From NCBI GenBank assembly GCA_036004365.1, contig DASYRN010000151.1, positions 1 through 21,652 of the forward strand: DNA of 21,652 nt, written 5' to 3'. Under the pieces are notes generated by a model. The model had not been told where the DNA came from, did no database searches, and saw nothing but the letters and a program-made list of their open reading frames with translations. This document shows positions 1 to 8,163 of the stretch, piece after piece; the stretch's first letter is position 1, and each line of letters opens with the position of its first letter. Source of the DNA: DP-36 sp036004365 (lineage in GTDB: Bacteria; Desulfobacterota; Binatia; UBA9968). The position numbers and the translations under genes were made by a program.

Positions 1-396
1 TGGTTCAACACGCCAACCCGCGTCGCGTTTATCAACATCACGCCTCAGATCGAGGCATGCGTGAAGGAAAGCGAGGTCAGGGAAGGACTGGCTCTGGTCA
101 ATGCCATGCACATTACCGCGTCGGTTTTCATCAATGATGACGAGCATGGTTTGCATCACGACTATACCGTGTGGCTCGAAAAGCTCGCTCCCCATGAGCC
201 GATCAGTCAGTATCGCCATAACGATACAGGCGAGGACAATGCGGATGCCCACATCAAGAGGCAAGTGATGGGCCGCGACGTTGTCGTCGCCATAACCAAC
301 GGCAAGCTGGATTTCGGTCCATGGGAGCAGATCTTCTACGGCGAGTTTGACGGTCGGCGGCGCAAAAGGGTGCTCGTAAAGATTCTCGGCGAGTAA
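1..396 (+). CDS. yjbQ: YjbQ family protein (UPF0047), 5' end missing
   Basis: The reading frame is open from base 1 to the stop at 394-396, so the gene starts outside the window; a GTG at 61 is in frame but internal to the family domain. The visible part has the family hallmarks: an early HITASVFIND stretch, then YRHNDTGEDNADAHIK, a glycine/valine-rich strand pair, GPWEQIFYGEFDG and a C-terminal basic strand ending in VKILGE. Proteins of this family are about 130-140 residues, form small trimers, and some have weak thiamine-phosphate synthase activity; the physiological role is uncertain. It ends 26 bp before the convergent YqgE gene. Family assignment is firm, function is not. Confidence 0.88.
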   Translation, partial: WFNTPTRVAFINITPQIEACVKESEVREGLALVNAMHITASVFINDDEHGLHHDYTVWLEKLAPHEPISQYRHNDTGEDNADAHIKRQVMGRDVVVAITNGKLDFGPWEQIFYGEFDGRRRKRVLVKILGE

Positions 397-422
397 TCTT
401 AGCTTCTGTTCTTTATGAGTGC

Positions 423-1061
423 CTAGAGTTTGATCTTTCGCTTATCTAGCGCTCGATCCCACTTGCTTTCCGAGTCGCTGCCGAAAATGAATTCTTCTTC
501 AGCGGGAATCAAAAACCATGCTCCGCTTTTAATCTCCGCCTCTAGTTGCCCGGGTGCCCAGCCGACATAACCCAAGACCAAGAGGCTGCGCCGGGGACCC
601 TTGCCCACGGAGAGAGCCCGCAGAAGCTCGACATCCCCGGTCAGTGCGATGCCGTCTCGGACCCTGACCGTGCTATCGAGCCTATAGTCGTCGCTGTGGA
701 GTATAAAGCCTTTTGAGGGCTCCACGGGACCGCCGTAGTGAAGCGTGATATCACCCTTGGATTCTTCGGGTTCCGTCCCGAATGACTTCAGTAAATCTGC
801 GATAGGTCCTCGAGCGATGGGTTTGTTGATGACCACGCCCATCGTGCCATTCTCATCGTCGCGCACCATGTAGATGACGGTTTGAAGAAAGCGCGGATCC
901 GACATTTCCGGCGAGGCGACGAGCAGTTGGCCGGTGAAGTTGTCTGCCCCAGAAGCTGTATCCATCGGGTACAGGATGGAAATTAGGAAAAGGAGTGCGA
1001 GGGTGCTCCACCCCATGCAAGTCCGCGAGAATATCGCCAGATCGTTGGAGAAATTTCTCAT
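423..1061 (-). CDS. YqgE/AlgH family protein with N-terminal signal-like segment
   Basis: The C-terminal 170 residues match the YqgE/AlgH (DUF179) fold: GQLLVASPEMSDPRF, then a strand with NGTMGVVINKP, a YGGPVEPSKGFILHS motif, and GYVGWAPGQLEAEI before GAWFLIPA. Its biochemical role is unknown; AlgH was first linked to alginate regulation in Pseudomonas. I take the ATG at 1061; the frame extends upstream to a TTG at 1073. From 1061 there is an extra N-terminus of about 38 residues with a basic start, a hydrophobic core (STLALLFLISILY) and a possible signal peptidase site near TASGA. Most family members lack this. A later ATG at 965 would give an ordinary cytoplasmic protein of about 180 residues. 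It lies 43 bp downstream of the DUF1178 gene and is probably co-transcribed with it. Confidence 0.9.
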   Translation of the reverse strand: MRNFSNDLAIFSRTCMGWSTLALLFLISILYPMDTASGADNFTGQLLVASPEMSDPRFLQTVIYMVRDDENGTMGVVINKPIARGPIADLLKSFGTEPEESKGDITLHYGGPVEPSKGFILHSDDYRLDSTVRVRDGIALTGDVELLRALSVGKGPRRSLLVLGYVGWAPGQLEAEIKSGAWFLIPAEEEFIFGSDSESKWDRALDKRKIKL

Positions 1062-1104
1062 CCTGCTCTTCAAAAGCTTATAAAGAGGAATAGAGGAAGA
1101 AGCT

Positions 1105-1551
1105 TTAGCTGTCTAGCTCGGGCTTGGGGAGAATGGCGTAGGGGATACCTTCTTCGTCGAGTTCTTCTGTCTCCTGCGGGGTCGAAGTCCCGTGAATAGC
1201 TCTTTTTTCGGCGCGGCCATGAAAAATCGCGCGGGCCTCCTCGGAAAACTGGGAACCGACATCTTCAAAATTTTCCTTGACGTGTTGATGGAGTCGAATG
1301 AGGAGTTCCTTCGCATCCGCTTCCGTTAAGGAGCACGAGGCGGTTTTTTGTTCTCGAGGAGCCCGCTTTTCCTTGTGATCTTCTTTACGAGTCAGGACGG
1401 CGCAGGCATGCGGCATTTTTTCCACTTTGGTGCTACCGCAGGTGGGACAAGAGACTTGGCCTCGGCCGGCCTGCTTTTGGAACTCTTCGAAGCTGGGAAA
1501 CCACCCCTCGAATCGATGATTTTTCTTGCAGAGGAGGTCGTAAACAACCAT
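1105..1551 (-). CDS. DUF1178 family zinc-ribbon-like protein
   Basis: This 148-residue protein begins MVVYDLLCKKNHRFEGWF, the characteristic start of DUF1178 proteins, and carries CPTC at residues 35-38. C8, C35 and C38, perhaps with H12, could bind one zinc ion. The middle is charged and probably disordered (residues 56-75), followed by a helical segment with LLIRLHQHVKENFEDVG and then EARAIFHGRAEKRAIHG, also typical of the family. The function is unknown. The ATG start at 1551 has an AAGG about 7 bases upstream. It is the first gene of a two-gene minus-strand unit with the YqgE/AlgH gene and has a TTGACA-type promoter close in front of it. Confidence 0.9.
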   Translation of the reverse strand: MVVYDLLCKKNHRFEGWFPSFEEFQKQAGRGQVSCPTCGSTKVEKMPHACAVLTRKEDHKEKRAPREQKTASCSLTEADAKELLIRLHQHVKENFEDVGSQFSEEARAIFHGRAEKRAIHGTSTPQETEELDEEGIPYAILPKPELDS

Positions 1552-1564
1552 AAACTTGCCTTAA

Positions 1565-1593
1565 CCATTAAGTTCATTCAGCTCAAATGTCAA
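1565..1593 (-). promoter_or_regulatory. Sigma-70-like promoter for DUF1178-YqgE
   Basis: Read on the minus strand there is a perfect TTGACA (1593-1588), a 17-base spacer and TAATGG (1570-1565). The predicted start of transcription would be near 1558, only about 7 bases before the ATG at 1551, so the mRNA would be nearly leaderless unless another start is used. Confidence 0.5.
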
Positions 1594-1714
1594 CCCCGAC
1601 CCTAGCTTCGCTCGAAGTCTCAGACTGCAGTTGTCAAGTTGGAATAAGCGCCCCTTCACACGAGACCTCTCAAATACGTTTTCATGGGGCGGAACTAATG
1701 CTAGTATTTCTGGC

Positions 1715-2869
1715 GTGAGCGATCAACTTACGATTAAGATTATCCGCAAAATCAGTGAAGTTGAGCGCGCTGATTGGGATCGCCTGCTCCATGAGGGATC
1801 GCCCTTTATGAAATGGGACTGGCTGGACTCTCTTGAAAAGAGCGGATGCGTCCAAGAAAGAACAGGCTGGCTGCCCCACCACCTCATCGTTGAGAGAGGC
1901 GTCGCGCCTGTTGGCGCATGCCCCATGTACCTGAAATTCCATAGCATGGGAGAGTTCGTTTTCGACTTTGAATGGGCTGAGGCGGCGCGGCAGTTCGGAA
2001 TTGCCTACTATCCCAAGATGCTTGTGGCGGTTCCCTTTACTCCGGTCACAGGTGCGCGCTTTCTTACGGCTGGTCATGAAGAGAGGCCGCAGCTGATCCA
2101 ATTGATGGGGCGGGCTCTGATGCAGATTGCGAAGGAGAATAAGATTTCCTCCATCCATGTCGATTTTTGTCTCCCTGATGAGGCGGAAGCGCTCAAGCGC
2201 GTCGGCTTTACTCCAAGACTTGGGCTCCAGTTCCACTGGCAGAATCGGGGCTACCGGTCCTTTGACGACTATCTTGGTTCTTTTCGCAGCGACCGGCGCA
2301 CAAAAATCAAGCGGGAGCGGCGCGAGCCCGCGCATCAAGGCATCGGCATTCGCGTGATCGAGGGAGAAGAGTTGGCTTCGACTCATTTGCGCACGATGTT
2401 TGAGCTTTATAAAACACACGTCGACCGGCTCTACTATGGTCGTCAGTACCTCACGCGGGCATTCTTTGAGGAATTATCACGCCGCTTTACGTCCCATATC
2501 TGTCTTATCTTTGCGGAGCGGAATTCTCGTGTCATCGCCGGGACTTTCAACGTTCAGGACCCGAAGGCGTTGTACGGGCGCTACTGGGGAGCCTTCCAAG
2601 ATGAGCGTTATCTACACTTCAATGTCTGCTATTACTCGGCTATCGAACACTGTATTCGCAAGGGCTTTGAGCGGTTTGAGGCGGGAGCCGGAGGAAGCTT
2701 CAAGCAGCTGCGAGGTCTCGATCCCGAGCCGACGACGAGCGTGCATTACGTCGTGGAGGAGCGATTCCGCCGCGCCGTGGAGCGGCATCTGCGCGAAGAG
2801 AGAAATGCAATAGATCACAAACGGGAAGTGCTGCTCGCGAAAAGTCAGCTCAAAAAGGAAGACTTTTGA
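1715..2869 (+). CDS. FemAB-like / GNAT-fold protein (COG3146, DUF482 type)
   Basis: The product resembles the FemAB-like DUF482 family: it opens with SEVERADWDRLL, continues with SPFMKWDWLDSLEKSGCV and has two acetyltransferase-like halves. Later motifs include FRSDRRTKIKRERR near the middle, FELYKTHVDRLYYGRQYLTRAFFEEL, and a C-terminal GRYWGAFQDERYLHFNVCYY followed by FEAGAGGSFKQLRG. These proteins are thought to transfer acyl or aminoacyl groups, but no substrate is established. I choose the GTG at 1715 (384 residues) because the family begins at this point; the frame extends to a TTG at 1631 (412 residues), and those extra residues show no family similarity. Neither start has a clear ribosome binding site. 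It leads the plus-strand run into purM, 40 bp away. Confidence 0.85.
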   Translation: MSDQLTIKIIRKISEVERADWDRLLHEGSPFMKWDWLDSLEKSGCVQERTGWLPHHLIVERGVAPVGACPMYLKFHSMGEFVFDFEWAEAARQFGIAYYPKMLVAVPFTPVTGARFLTAGHEERPQLIQLMGRALMQIAKENKISSIHVDFCLPDEAEALKRVGFTPRLGLQFHWQNRGYRSFDDYLGSFRSDRRTKIKRERREPAHQGIGIRVIEGEELASTHLRTMFELYKTHVDRLYYGRQYLTRAFFEELSRRFTSHICLIFAERNSRVIAGTFNVQDPKALYGRYWGAFQDERYLHFNVCYYSAIEHCIRKGFERFEAGAGGSFKQLRGLDPEPTTSVHYVVEERFRRAVERHLREERNAIDHKREVLLAKSQLKKEDF

Positions 2870-2909
2870 TTGTGCCGCGGCACATTGGACAAACCTGCTT
2901 ATCCCACGT

Positions 2910-3992
2910 ATGATGAAAAACTCGCCAGCCATACTCGTTCAACCGTTCATGCCTAACACCGAGGGATTGACTTACAAAGAGGCCGGTGTGGATATCGCTG
3001 AGGCCGATCGTTGGGTCAGCCGGATTCGGCACATCGCTTCAAGAACCCCGCGGCGCGGGCTGTTGTCAGGGGTCGGGGGATTTAGCGGTCTCTTCGATAT
3101 CCATAGCCGGAAGTATCGCCATCCCGTCCTCGTCTCGTCAACAGACGGAGTCGGAACCAAACTGAAGATCGCCTTCATGACCGGTGTCCATGACACCGTA
3201 GGCATTGATCTTGTGGCTATGGGAGTCAACGATGTGCTGACTCAAGGAGCCGAGCCGCTGTTCTTTTTAGACTATTTCGTGTGTGGCAAACTCAACGTGG
3301 ATGTAGCAACAGCCGTTATCCGGGGGATCGCTGCCGGTTGTCGGCAGGCGGGTTGCGTGTTGATCGGCGGCGAGACCGCCGAGCATCCGGGGGACTATCC
3401 GGACGGCCAATACGATCTCGCCGGTTTTGCAGTCGGGGTCGTGGAGAAGGATAGGATCCCTGACCCGGCAAAAATCATCCCAGGCGATCTCCTTTTTGGC
3501 CTCCATTCAACCGGCCTTCATAGCAACGGATATTCTCTGGCGCGCAAAGTCCTGCTGGAGCTGAAAGGGCTGGAGCTCCGAGATAGGATATCCGATTTGG
3601 GACGAACACTGGGCGAAGAGTTGTTGGAGCCGACCCGGATCTATGCCAAGGTTATCCGCAACTTGTTTCAACACTATTCGATCAAAGGCATCGCTCACAT
3701 CACCGGAGGCGGGATTCCAGGAAATCTTCCGCGAATCCTGCCGCGCGGGAGAAGAGCGCTGGTTAGGCGGCAGAGTTGGCCCGTGCCGCCGATCTTTGAG
3801 TTGATTCGGAGATTGGGCGATATCTCGCGGGGGGAGATGGACCGGACTTTCAATAATGGCCTGGGCATGATTCTTGTCGTCGGAAAAAGCGACGCGGATG
3901 GAGTGGAAAGATTATTAAAAAAAATGAGGCAAGGTTATTCTTGGATCGGCGAGATTAAGAAAGGAGAGAGAGGAGTCGAATTTGTCTCCTGA
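2910..3992 (+). CDS. purM: Phosphoribosylformylglycinamidine cyclo-ligase (AIR synthetase)
   Basis: PurM closes the imidazole ring of formylglycinamidine ribonucleotide with ATP to make AIR, the fifth step of purine synthesis, in the cytosol. Sequence support is strong: LTYKEAGVDI at the start, STDGVGTKLKIA, GIDLVAMGVNDVLTQGAEPLFFLDYF, GGETAEHPGDY, a YDLAGFAVGVVEK strand, HSTGLHSNGYSL, HITGGGIPGNLPR and FNNGLGMILVV. The length of 360 residues is near the usual 345. An in-frame ATG at 2949 would remove 13 poorly conserved residues and gives the more usual family start; neither has a convincing Shine-Dalgarno. purN follows 45 bp downstream, the classic purMN pairing. Confidence 0.97.
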   Translation: MMKNSPAILVQPFMPNTEGLTYKEAGVDIAEADRWVSRIRHIASRTPRRGLLSGVGGFSGLFDIHSRKYRHPVLVSSTDGVGTKLKIAFMTGVHDTVGIDLVAMGVNDVLTQGAEPLFFLDYFVCGKLNVDVATAVIRGIAAGCRQAGCVLIGGETAEHPGDYPDGQYDLAGFAVGVVEKDRIPDPAKIIPGDLLFGLHSTGLHSNGYSLARKVLLELKGLELRDRISDLGRTLGEELLEPTRIYAKVIRNLFQHYSIKGIAHITGGGIPGNLPRILPRGRRALVRRQSWPVPPIFELIRRLGDISRGEMDRTFNNGLGMILVVGKSDADGVERLLKKMRQGYSWIGEIKKGERGVEFVS

Positions 3993-4037
3993 ACTTGTTC
4001 TCGTATCTTGCTCCGAAAGCTGAACTCATAAAAAACT

Positions 4038-4697
4038 ATGGCGCGACAGGTTCCATTGGGAGTGCTGATTTCTGGCAGCGGCACGAATCTTCAGGCCATT
4101 ATGGATGCGATTGATGAAAAGCGGCTCGATGCTGCGATCCGCGTTGTCATCAGTAACCGAGAAGATGCCTACGGACTGGTGCGGGCGAGAAAGCATAACA
4201 TTCCGACCGAGGTGGTGGATCACCGGAAGTTTGCCACCAGAGAAGGCTTTGATCAGGCCGTGGTAGATATCTTGAAGAGCCGTGAAGTAGAGTTGATCAT
4301 TTTGGCGGGTTTCATGCGCCTTCTCTCGCCGGTTCTCATCGGAGCTTTCTCCAACCGTATCATGAATATCCATCCCGCTTTGCTGCCGGCTTTCCCTGGC
4401 CTCCATGTCCAGCGGAAAGCGTTGGAATTCGGCGTCCGTTTCTCCGGCTGCACCGTCCACTTCGTCAATGAAGAATGTGATCAGGGGCCGATCATCATCC
4501 AAGCGGTCGTTCCGGTCTTTACCGACGATACCGAAGAATCTCTTTCGGCGAGGATACTTAAGGAGGAGCACCGCATCTATCCGAGAGCCATTCAGCTCTA
4601 CAGCGAGGGGCGCCTCCGTGTGGTCGGCCGAAAGGTTTTGGTCGACGGCGTGGAAAGAGAGGAGGATAAGACGCTTATTCACCCGCCCTTAAGATGA
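4038..4697 (+). CDS. purN: Phosphoribosylglycinamide formyltransferase (folate-dependent)
   Basis: PurN transfers a formyl group from 10-formyltetrahydrofolate to GAR in the third step of purine synthesis. The protein has the N-terminal phosphate-binding ISGSGTNLQAI loop (residues 11-21), the folate-site stretch LAGFMRLLSP (89-98), and the catalytic triad N110, H112 and D148 in MNIHPALLPAFPG and CTVHFVNEECDQGPII. At 219 residues it is close to the family norm of about 210. Its stop codon overlaps the start of the next gene as ATGA, which implies translational coupling. Confidence 0.97.
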   Translation: MARQVPLGVLISGSGTNLQAIMDAIDEKRLDAAIRVVISNREDAYGLVRARKHNIPTEVVDHRKFATREGFDQAVVDILKSREVELIILAGFMRLLSPVLIGAFSNRIMNIHPALLPAFPGLHVQRKALEFGVRFSGCTVHFVNEECDQGPIIIQAVVPVFTDDTEESLSARILKEEHRIYPRAIQLYSEGRLRVVGRKVLVDGVEREEDKTLIHPPLR

Positions 4698-5173
4698 AAT
4701 CGTCTCGCTATATCGTCTCCGCCTGCCTTGTCGGGAAACCTTGCCGCTACGACGGCGGAAGCAATGCCCACGCCGGAGTTATGCAGTTTCTACGCGGCAA
4801 GAGATATGTTGCTCTTTGTCCCGAGATGCTTGCGGGATGGAAGAGTCCCCGTCCTCCAGTTGAGTACCATGGCGGTGGCGCCGATGAGGTAGCAGAAGGA
4901 AAGGCAAGCATCCGAGACAATCGTGGCAAAGATCGGACGAGAAGCTTGGTTAAGGGCATCCTGAAGGCTCTCAAAGAAGTCGTTTCGTCACGGGCGAAGG
5001 AAGCTATTCTCAAGGAGAAGAGCCCGAGCTGCGGGGTGAAGCGTGTCTATCGCGACGGAAAGTTGATCCGCGGGCAGGGGCTGTTCACCTATTGGCTGCG
5101 TCGGAACGGCTTCCGGGTGCGATCTGAAGAGAGCTTCGAGGACAAGGGAGGCCATGGGCCGTCCCACCCTTAA
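4694..5173 (+). CDS. DUF523 family protein
   Basis: This 159-residue protein carries the four cysteine landmarks of DUF523: SACLVGKPCRYDGGS (C11, C17), CPEMLAGWKSPRPPVE (C42) and KSPSCG (C113). The conserved cysteines suggest a metal or iron-sulfur site, but no activity has been assigned. The ATG overlaps the purN stop by four bases and its own 3' end overlaps the next gene by 20 bases. The placement inside a purine operon may be convenience of expression; nothing in the protein itself suggests a nucleotide-related role. Confidence 0.88.
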   Translation: MKSSRYIVSACLVGKPCRYDGGSNAHAGVMQFLRGKRYVALCPEMLAGWKSPRPPVEYHGGGADEVAEGKASIRDNRGKDRTRSLVKGILKALKEVVSSRAKEAILKEKSPSCGVKRVYRDGKLIRGQGLFTYWLRRNGFRVRSEESFEDKGGHGPSHP

Positions 5174-6095
5174 GCTGCTGGTCAAAGTACTGGTCAGCCT
5201 AGGGCTCATCGCTTTTCTCCTTTCTCGGTTGGAGCTGGCCCAGTTCTTCATCACTTTCCGTTCGGCGCACATCTCCTATCTGATCATCGCGCTCATAGCT
5301 TACCTTGTGGGGCAGGTTCTCGCCTCCTTCAGGTGGGCCCTGCTTGCCTGGCCCCTGGGCTTCAGGAATCCGATGAAAGACTTTGTCGTCTATTACTTCA
5401 TCGGCATGTTTTTCAATCTATTTGCTCCAAGTACCGTAGGCGGAGACGTCAGTCGGGCCTATTATCTTGCTCGGGAGAAGCTTTCCGTTAGGGATGGAGG
5501 ATGGACGGGTCCGGCGGCTTACGCCGTCGTCTCCGTGGTGACGGATCGAGCCATAGGGATGACGGTTCTGGTTTGGATTGGCGCCGTGGCCGTGGCTCTT
5601 TTTCCCGGATACGCTCTTCCTTCGCCCATCCGGTATACGGTCTACTCGCTGGCTCTGGGACTTCTTCTCGCCGGGATGCTCGTCCCTAGAGCCATCCGCT
5701 TTGTCCAACGGGCTGAGCATTCTTGGGGAAGAAAGGTGGCTCTGATCGTAAAAAGTTATCGGGGCAACTGGCAGTTTCTCATTCATGCTGCGCTGCTCTC
5801 GCTCTTGGTCCACTCCATCCAGGCTTGGATGCAACTCTTGGTGGGGTGGTCGCTCGGCGTCGAGCTGCCGTGGTCCTATTGCTTCATCCTCTATCCTTTG
5901 GTCGGAACCTTCAGTGCGCTTCCGTTCAGCCTTAACGGGATTGGTCTGCGCGAAGGCGGCTACCTCTTCTTGCTGGGCTATGTCGGCGTGAGTTCGGAAA
6001 AGGGCGTCGCCTTCGGCCTGATCTGGCTGCTCATCGTGGCTCTCGATAGCTTAATTGGAGGCATCCTGTTCGTTCTGAAAAGACCGCGAGATTGA
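5154..6095 (+). CDS. Flippase-like membrane protein (LPG synthase TM domain family, UPF0104)
   Basis: The protein is 313 residues and almost entirely hydrophobic, with about eight predicted membrane segments beginning at LVKVLVSLGLIAFLL. It has the family signature FAPSTVGGDVSRAYYLA near residues 88-104 and a second conserved patch, LPFSLNGIGLREGGY, near 260-275. This matches the stand-alone membrane domain of lysyl-phosphatidylglycerol synthase/MprF (COG0392); the soluble aminoacyl-transfer domain is absent. Relatives are proposed to move lipids or lipid-linked sugars across the inner membrane, but the substrate cannot be told here. It starts inside the DUF523 gene with GGGAGG two bases before the ATG, and its stop lies 2 bp before the preferred ATG of the next gene. 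Confidence 0.85.
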   Translation: MGRPTLKLLVKVLVSLGLIAFLLSRLELAQFFITFRSAHISYLIIALIAYLVGQVLASFRWALLAWPLGFRNPMKDFVVYYFIGMFFNLFAPSTVGGDVSRAYYLAREKLSVRDGGWTGPAAYAVVSVVTDRAIGMTVLVWIGAVAVALFPGYALPSPIRYTVYSLALGLLLAGMLVPRAIRFVQRAEHSWGRKVALIVKSYRGNWQFLIHAALLSLLVHSIQAWMQLLVGWSLGVELPWSYCFILYPLVGTFSALPFSLNGIGLREGGYLFLLGYVGVSSEKGVAFGLIWLLIVALDSLIGGILFVLKRPRD

Positions 6096-6097
6096 CG

Positions 6098-8083
6098 ATG
6101 TCTCTCAAGGAACTCATCATTGGTAAACCCAAAGATCCCCTAGATCCAAAAGTCTTTCATCAGATATCTCTCGTTGCTTTTCTTGCTTGGGTCGGTCTCG
6201 GAGCCGATGGGCTAAGCTCATCGGCCTATGGACCGGAAGAAGCCTATTTGTCTTTGGGGGAGCATGTTTTTCTCGCGCTGCCGCTTGCCCTTCTGATGGC
6301 GATAACCGTTTTTGTTATATCGGCAAGCTATAGTCACATCATTGAGCTATTCCCCACCGGCGGCGGCGGTTATCTGGTCGCCACCAAACTCTTAGGTCCA
6401 AAAGTAGGGCTGATTTCCGGCTCTGCCCTGATCGTGGATTACATGCTCACGATCACTATTTCCGTGGCAAGCGCAGGGGATCAAATTTTTAGCTTCCTGC
6501 CCGCTTCCATGCACGGGGCTAAGCTGACGATCGAATTTGTTCTTATTTTTTTTCTGATTTACCTCAACCTTCGCGGTACCAAAGAGTCGGTTCTCTTCCT
6601 GCTCCCTATTTTTCTCCTCTTTGTCGTCGCCCATCTCTTTGCTATTGGCCTGGGGATCGCCCCCAAAGCTGAGAACATTTCCACACTTGCTTCTACAACC
6701 TATCAAAAGACCATCGGAGATATTCAAGGCTTGGGATTGTGGACTACGCTTTTTATCATCCTACGTGCCTATAGCCTGGGTGGCGGCACATACACGGGCA
6801 TCGAAGCCGTCAGCAACGGACTTCAGGTCTTGCGCGAGCCAAGGGTTCAAACCGGAAAGAGAACCATGCTTTATATGGCCATTTCGCTCGCATTTACCGC
6901 CAGCGGCCTTCTGGTTTCTTACCTGTTGAACGAAGTTTCTCCTGAGCCGGGCAAAACTCTGAACGCCAGCCTGTTTGCAAAAGTTTATGGAAGTTTCTTC
7001 ACGCCTGAGTCGGCTTATGTTTTGGTCATAGGAACTCTCCTAACCGAGGGGGCCCTCCTTTTGGTTGCGGCCCAGACTGGATTCATCGACGGACCCAGGG
7101 TCCTTTCCAACATGGCAATAGACTCATGGGTTCCCCATCGCTTCTCGCATTTAAGCGACCACTTGGTTACTCAATATGGCGTCTGGTTCATGGGTCTGGC
7201 TTCCCTCACCTTCCTCGTTTATACCAGCGGCCACGTGAGACTGTTGGTGGTCATGTACAGCATCAACGTCTTTGTGACTTTTACCCTCTCTCAGTTGGGC
7301 ATGTGCCGGCATTGGTGGGAGGTGAGGAAAGAGGAAAGAGTTTGGCTGCGGAACCTTTTCGTCAACGGTTTGGGCCTAACATTCACAGCCACGATCCTGA
7401 TCGTTACGGTAGTCATAAAGCTTGCTGAGGGCGGCTGGATTACGCTGTTGGTCACATCGTCTTTTATCCTTCTTTGCTCTGTCATTCGCTCTCACTATGA
7501 CCGGGTTCGAGCTGCGCTGCGAAGGCTGGACGAGACCTTAATGAATATCCCCTTTCAACCGGATCTGAAAAATCCAGTCCCGAAGAAAGATCCCAACGCG
7601 CCCACGGCCGCCGTGATTGTAAGGCAATTCGACGGCATCGCAGTTCATACGCTCCTCAGCATTCAGCGATTGTTTCCCAATCACTTCAAAAACGTGATCT
7701 TTATCTCCGTCGGTCTTATCGACTTCAGCCAATTCAAGGGGATTCGGGAGATCGAGAATTTGCGCCTCTCCAAGGAAGAAGAACTGAAGAGCTTTGTGGA
7801 GTATGCCAATTGCTTGGGTTGGTATGCGGAGTATCGTTATTCTTTAGGGATCGACCTCATCGAAGAGTTGGAGAAACTTTGCAAGTCCGTAGCCAAAGAG
7901 TTCCCCAGATCGGTCTTTTTTGCCGGGAAGCTGGTTTTTGAAAAGGAGAATTTTTTTACGCGCTTGCTCCACAACCATACGCCTTTTACCCTTGAACAGC
8001 GGCTTCAGTTTGAGGGTCTAGAAATGATGATTCTGCCAATCCGTGTTTTTGCCTCTTCAGCGGGGAGGCCGGCGACGGCCTGA
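6098..8083 (+). CDS. APC-superfamily permease, KimA/YdaO-like, with cytosolic C-terminal domain
   Basis: A 661-residue transporter. The frame can start at a TTG at 6092 overlapping the previous stop, but the ATG at 6098 is more likely. About twelve membrane segments fill residues 20-470, starting with the unwound-helix motif GLGADGLSSSAYGPEEA, and including FPTGGGGYLVATKLLG and a SLGGGTYTGIEAVSNG segment. The last 190 residues are soluble, with alternating strands and helices (AVIVRQFDGIAVHTLL; VIFISVGLIDF), resembling a universal-stress-like domain. This architecture is that of KimA-type potassium importers and related APC permeases; amino-acid transport remains possible. It is the last gene of the purM run. 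No strong terminator follows it. Confidence 0.85.
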   Translation: MSLKELIIGKPKDPLDPKVFHQISLVAFLAWVGLGADGLSSSAYGPEEAYLSLGEHVFLALPLALLMAITVFVISASYSHIIELFPTGGGGYLVATKLLGPKVGLISGSALIVDYMLTITISVASAGDQIFSFLPASMHGAKLTIEFVLIFFLIYLNLRGTKESVLFLLPIFLLFVVAHLFAIGLGIAPKAENISTLASTTYQKTIGDIQGLGLWTTLFIILRAYSLGGGTYTGIEAVSNGLQVLREPRVQTGKRTMLYMAISLAFTASGLLVSYLLNEVSPEPGKTLNASLFAKVYGSFFTPESAYVLVIGTLLTEGALLLVAAQTGFIDGPRVLSNMAIDSWVPHRFSHLSDHLVTQYGVWFMGLASLTFLVYTSGHVRLLVVMYSINVFVTFTLSQLGMCRHWWEVRKEERVWLRNLFVNGLGLTFTATILIVTVVIKLAEGGWITLLVTSSFILLCSVIRSHYDRVRAALRRLDETLMNIPFQPDLKNPVPKKDPNAPTAAVIVRQFDGIAVHTLLSIQRLFPNHFKNVIFISVGLIDFSQFKGIREIENLRLSKEEELKSFVEYANCLGWYAEYRYSLGIDLIEELEKLCKSVAKEFPRSVFFAGKLVFEKENFFTRLLHNHTPFTLEQRLQFEGLEMMILPIRVFASSAGRPATA

Positions 8084-8125
8084 CCGAGTGGGCAAATTTC
8101 GTTTTTTTCTTTCTTTATCCGGTGC

Positions 8126-8155
8126 TTGCGCAATTTGCAATCTATCTTGTATGCT
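8126..8155 (+). promoter_or_regulatory. Candidate promoter of degP
   Basis: TTGCGC (8126-8131) and TATGCT (8150-8155) are separated by 18 bases, a moderate match to sigma-70 elements. A weaker alternative closer to the gene is TATGTT at 8191-8196 with a poor -35. The 149-bp gap after the APC permease shows that degP is a separate transcription unit. Confidence 0.35.
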
Positions 8156-8163
8156 GGATGATA

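Noticed and set aside
1631..1714. N-terminal extension of the FemAB-like protein from a TTG
   Set aside because: The 28 extra residues show no family similarity and the TTG has no ribosome site; the GTG at 1715 fits the family start better, though it is not proven.
1682..2419. 245-codon minus-strand frame opposite the FemAB-like gene
   Set aside because: Antisense to a conserved gene; no domain, and its sequence is explained by codon bias of the plus-strand gene.
4026..4682. 218-codon minus-strand frame opposite purN
   Set aside because: Entirely antisense to purN, whose catalytic motifs are intact; no homology is recognisable.
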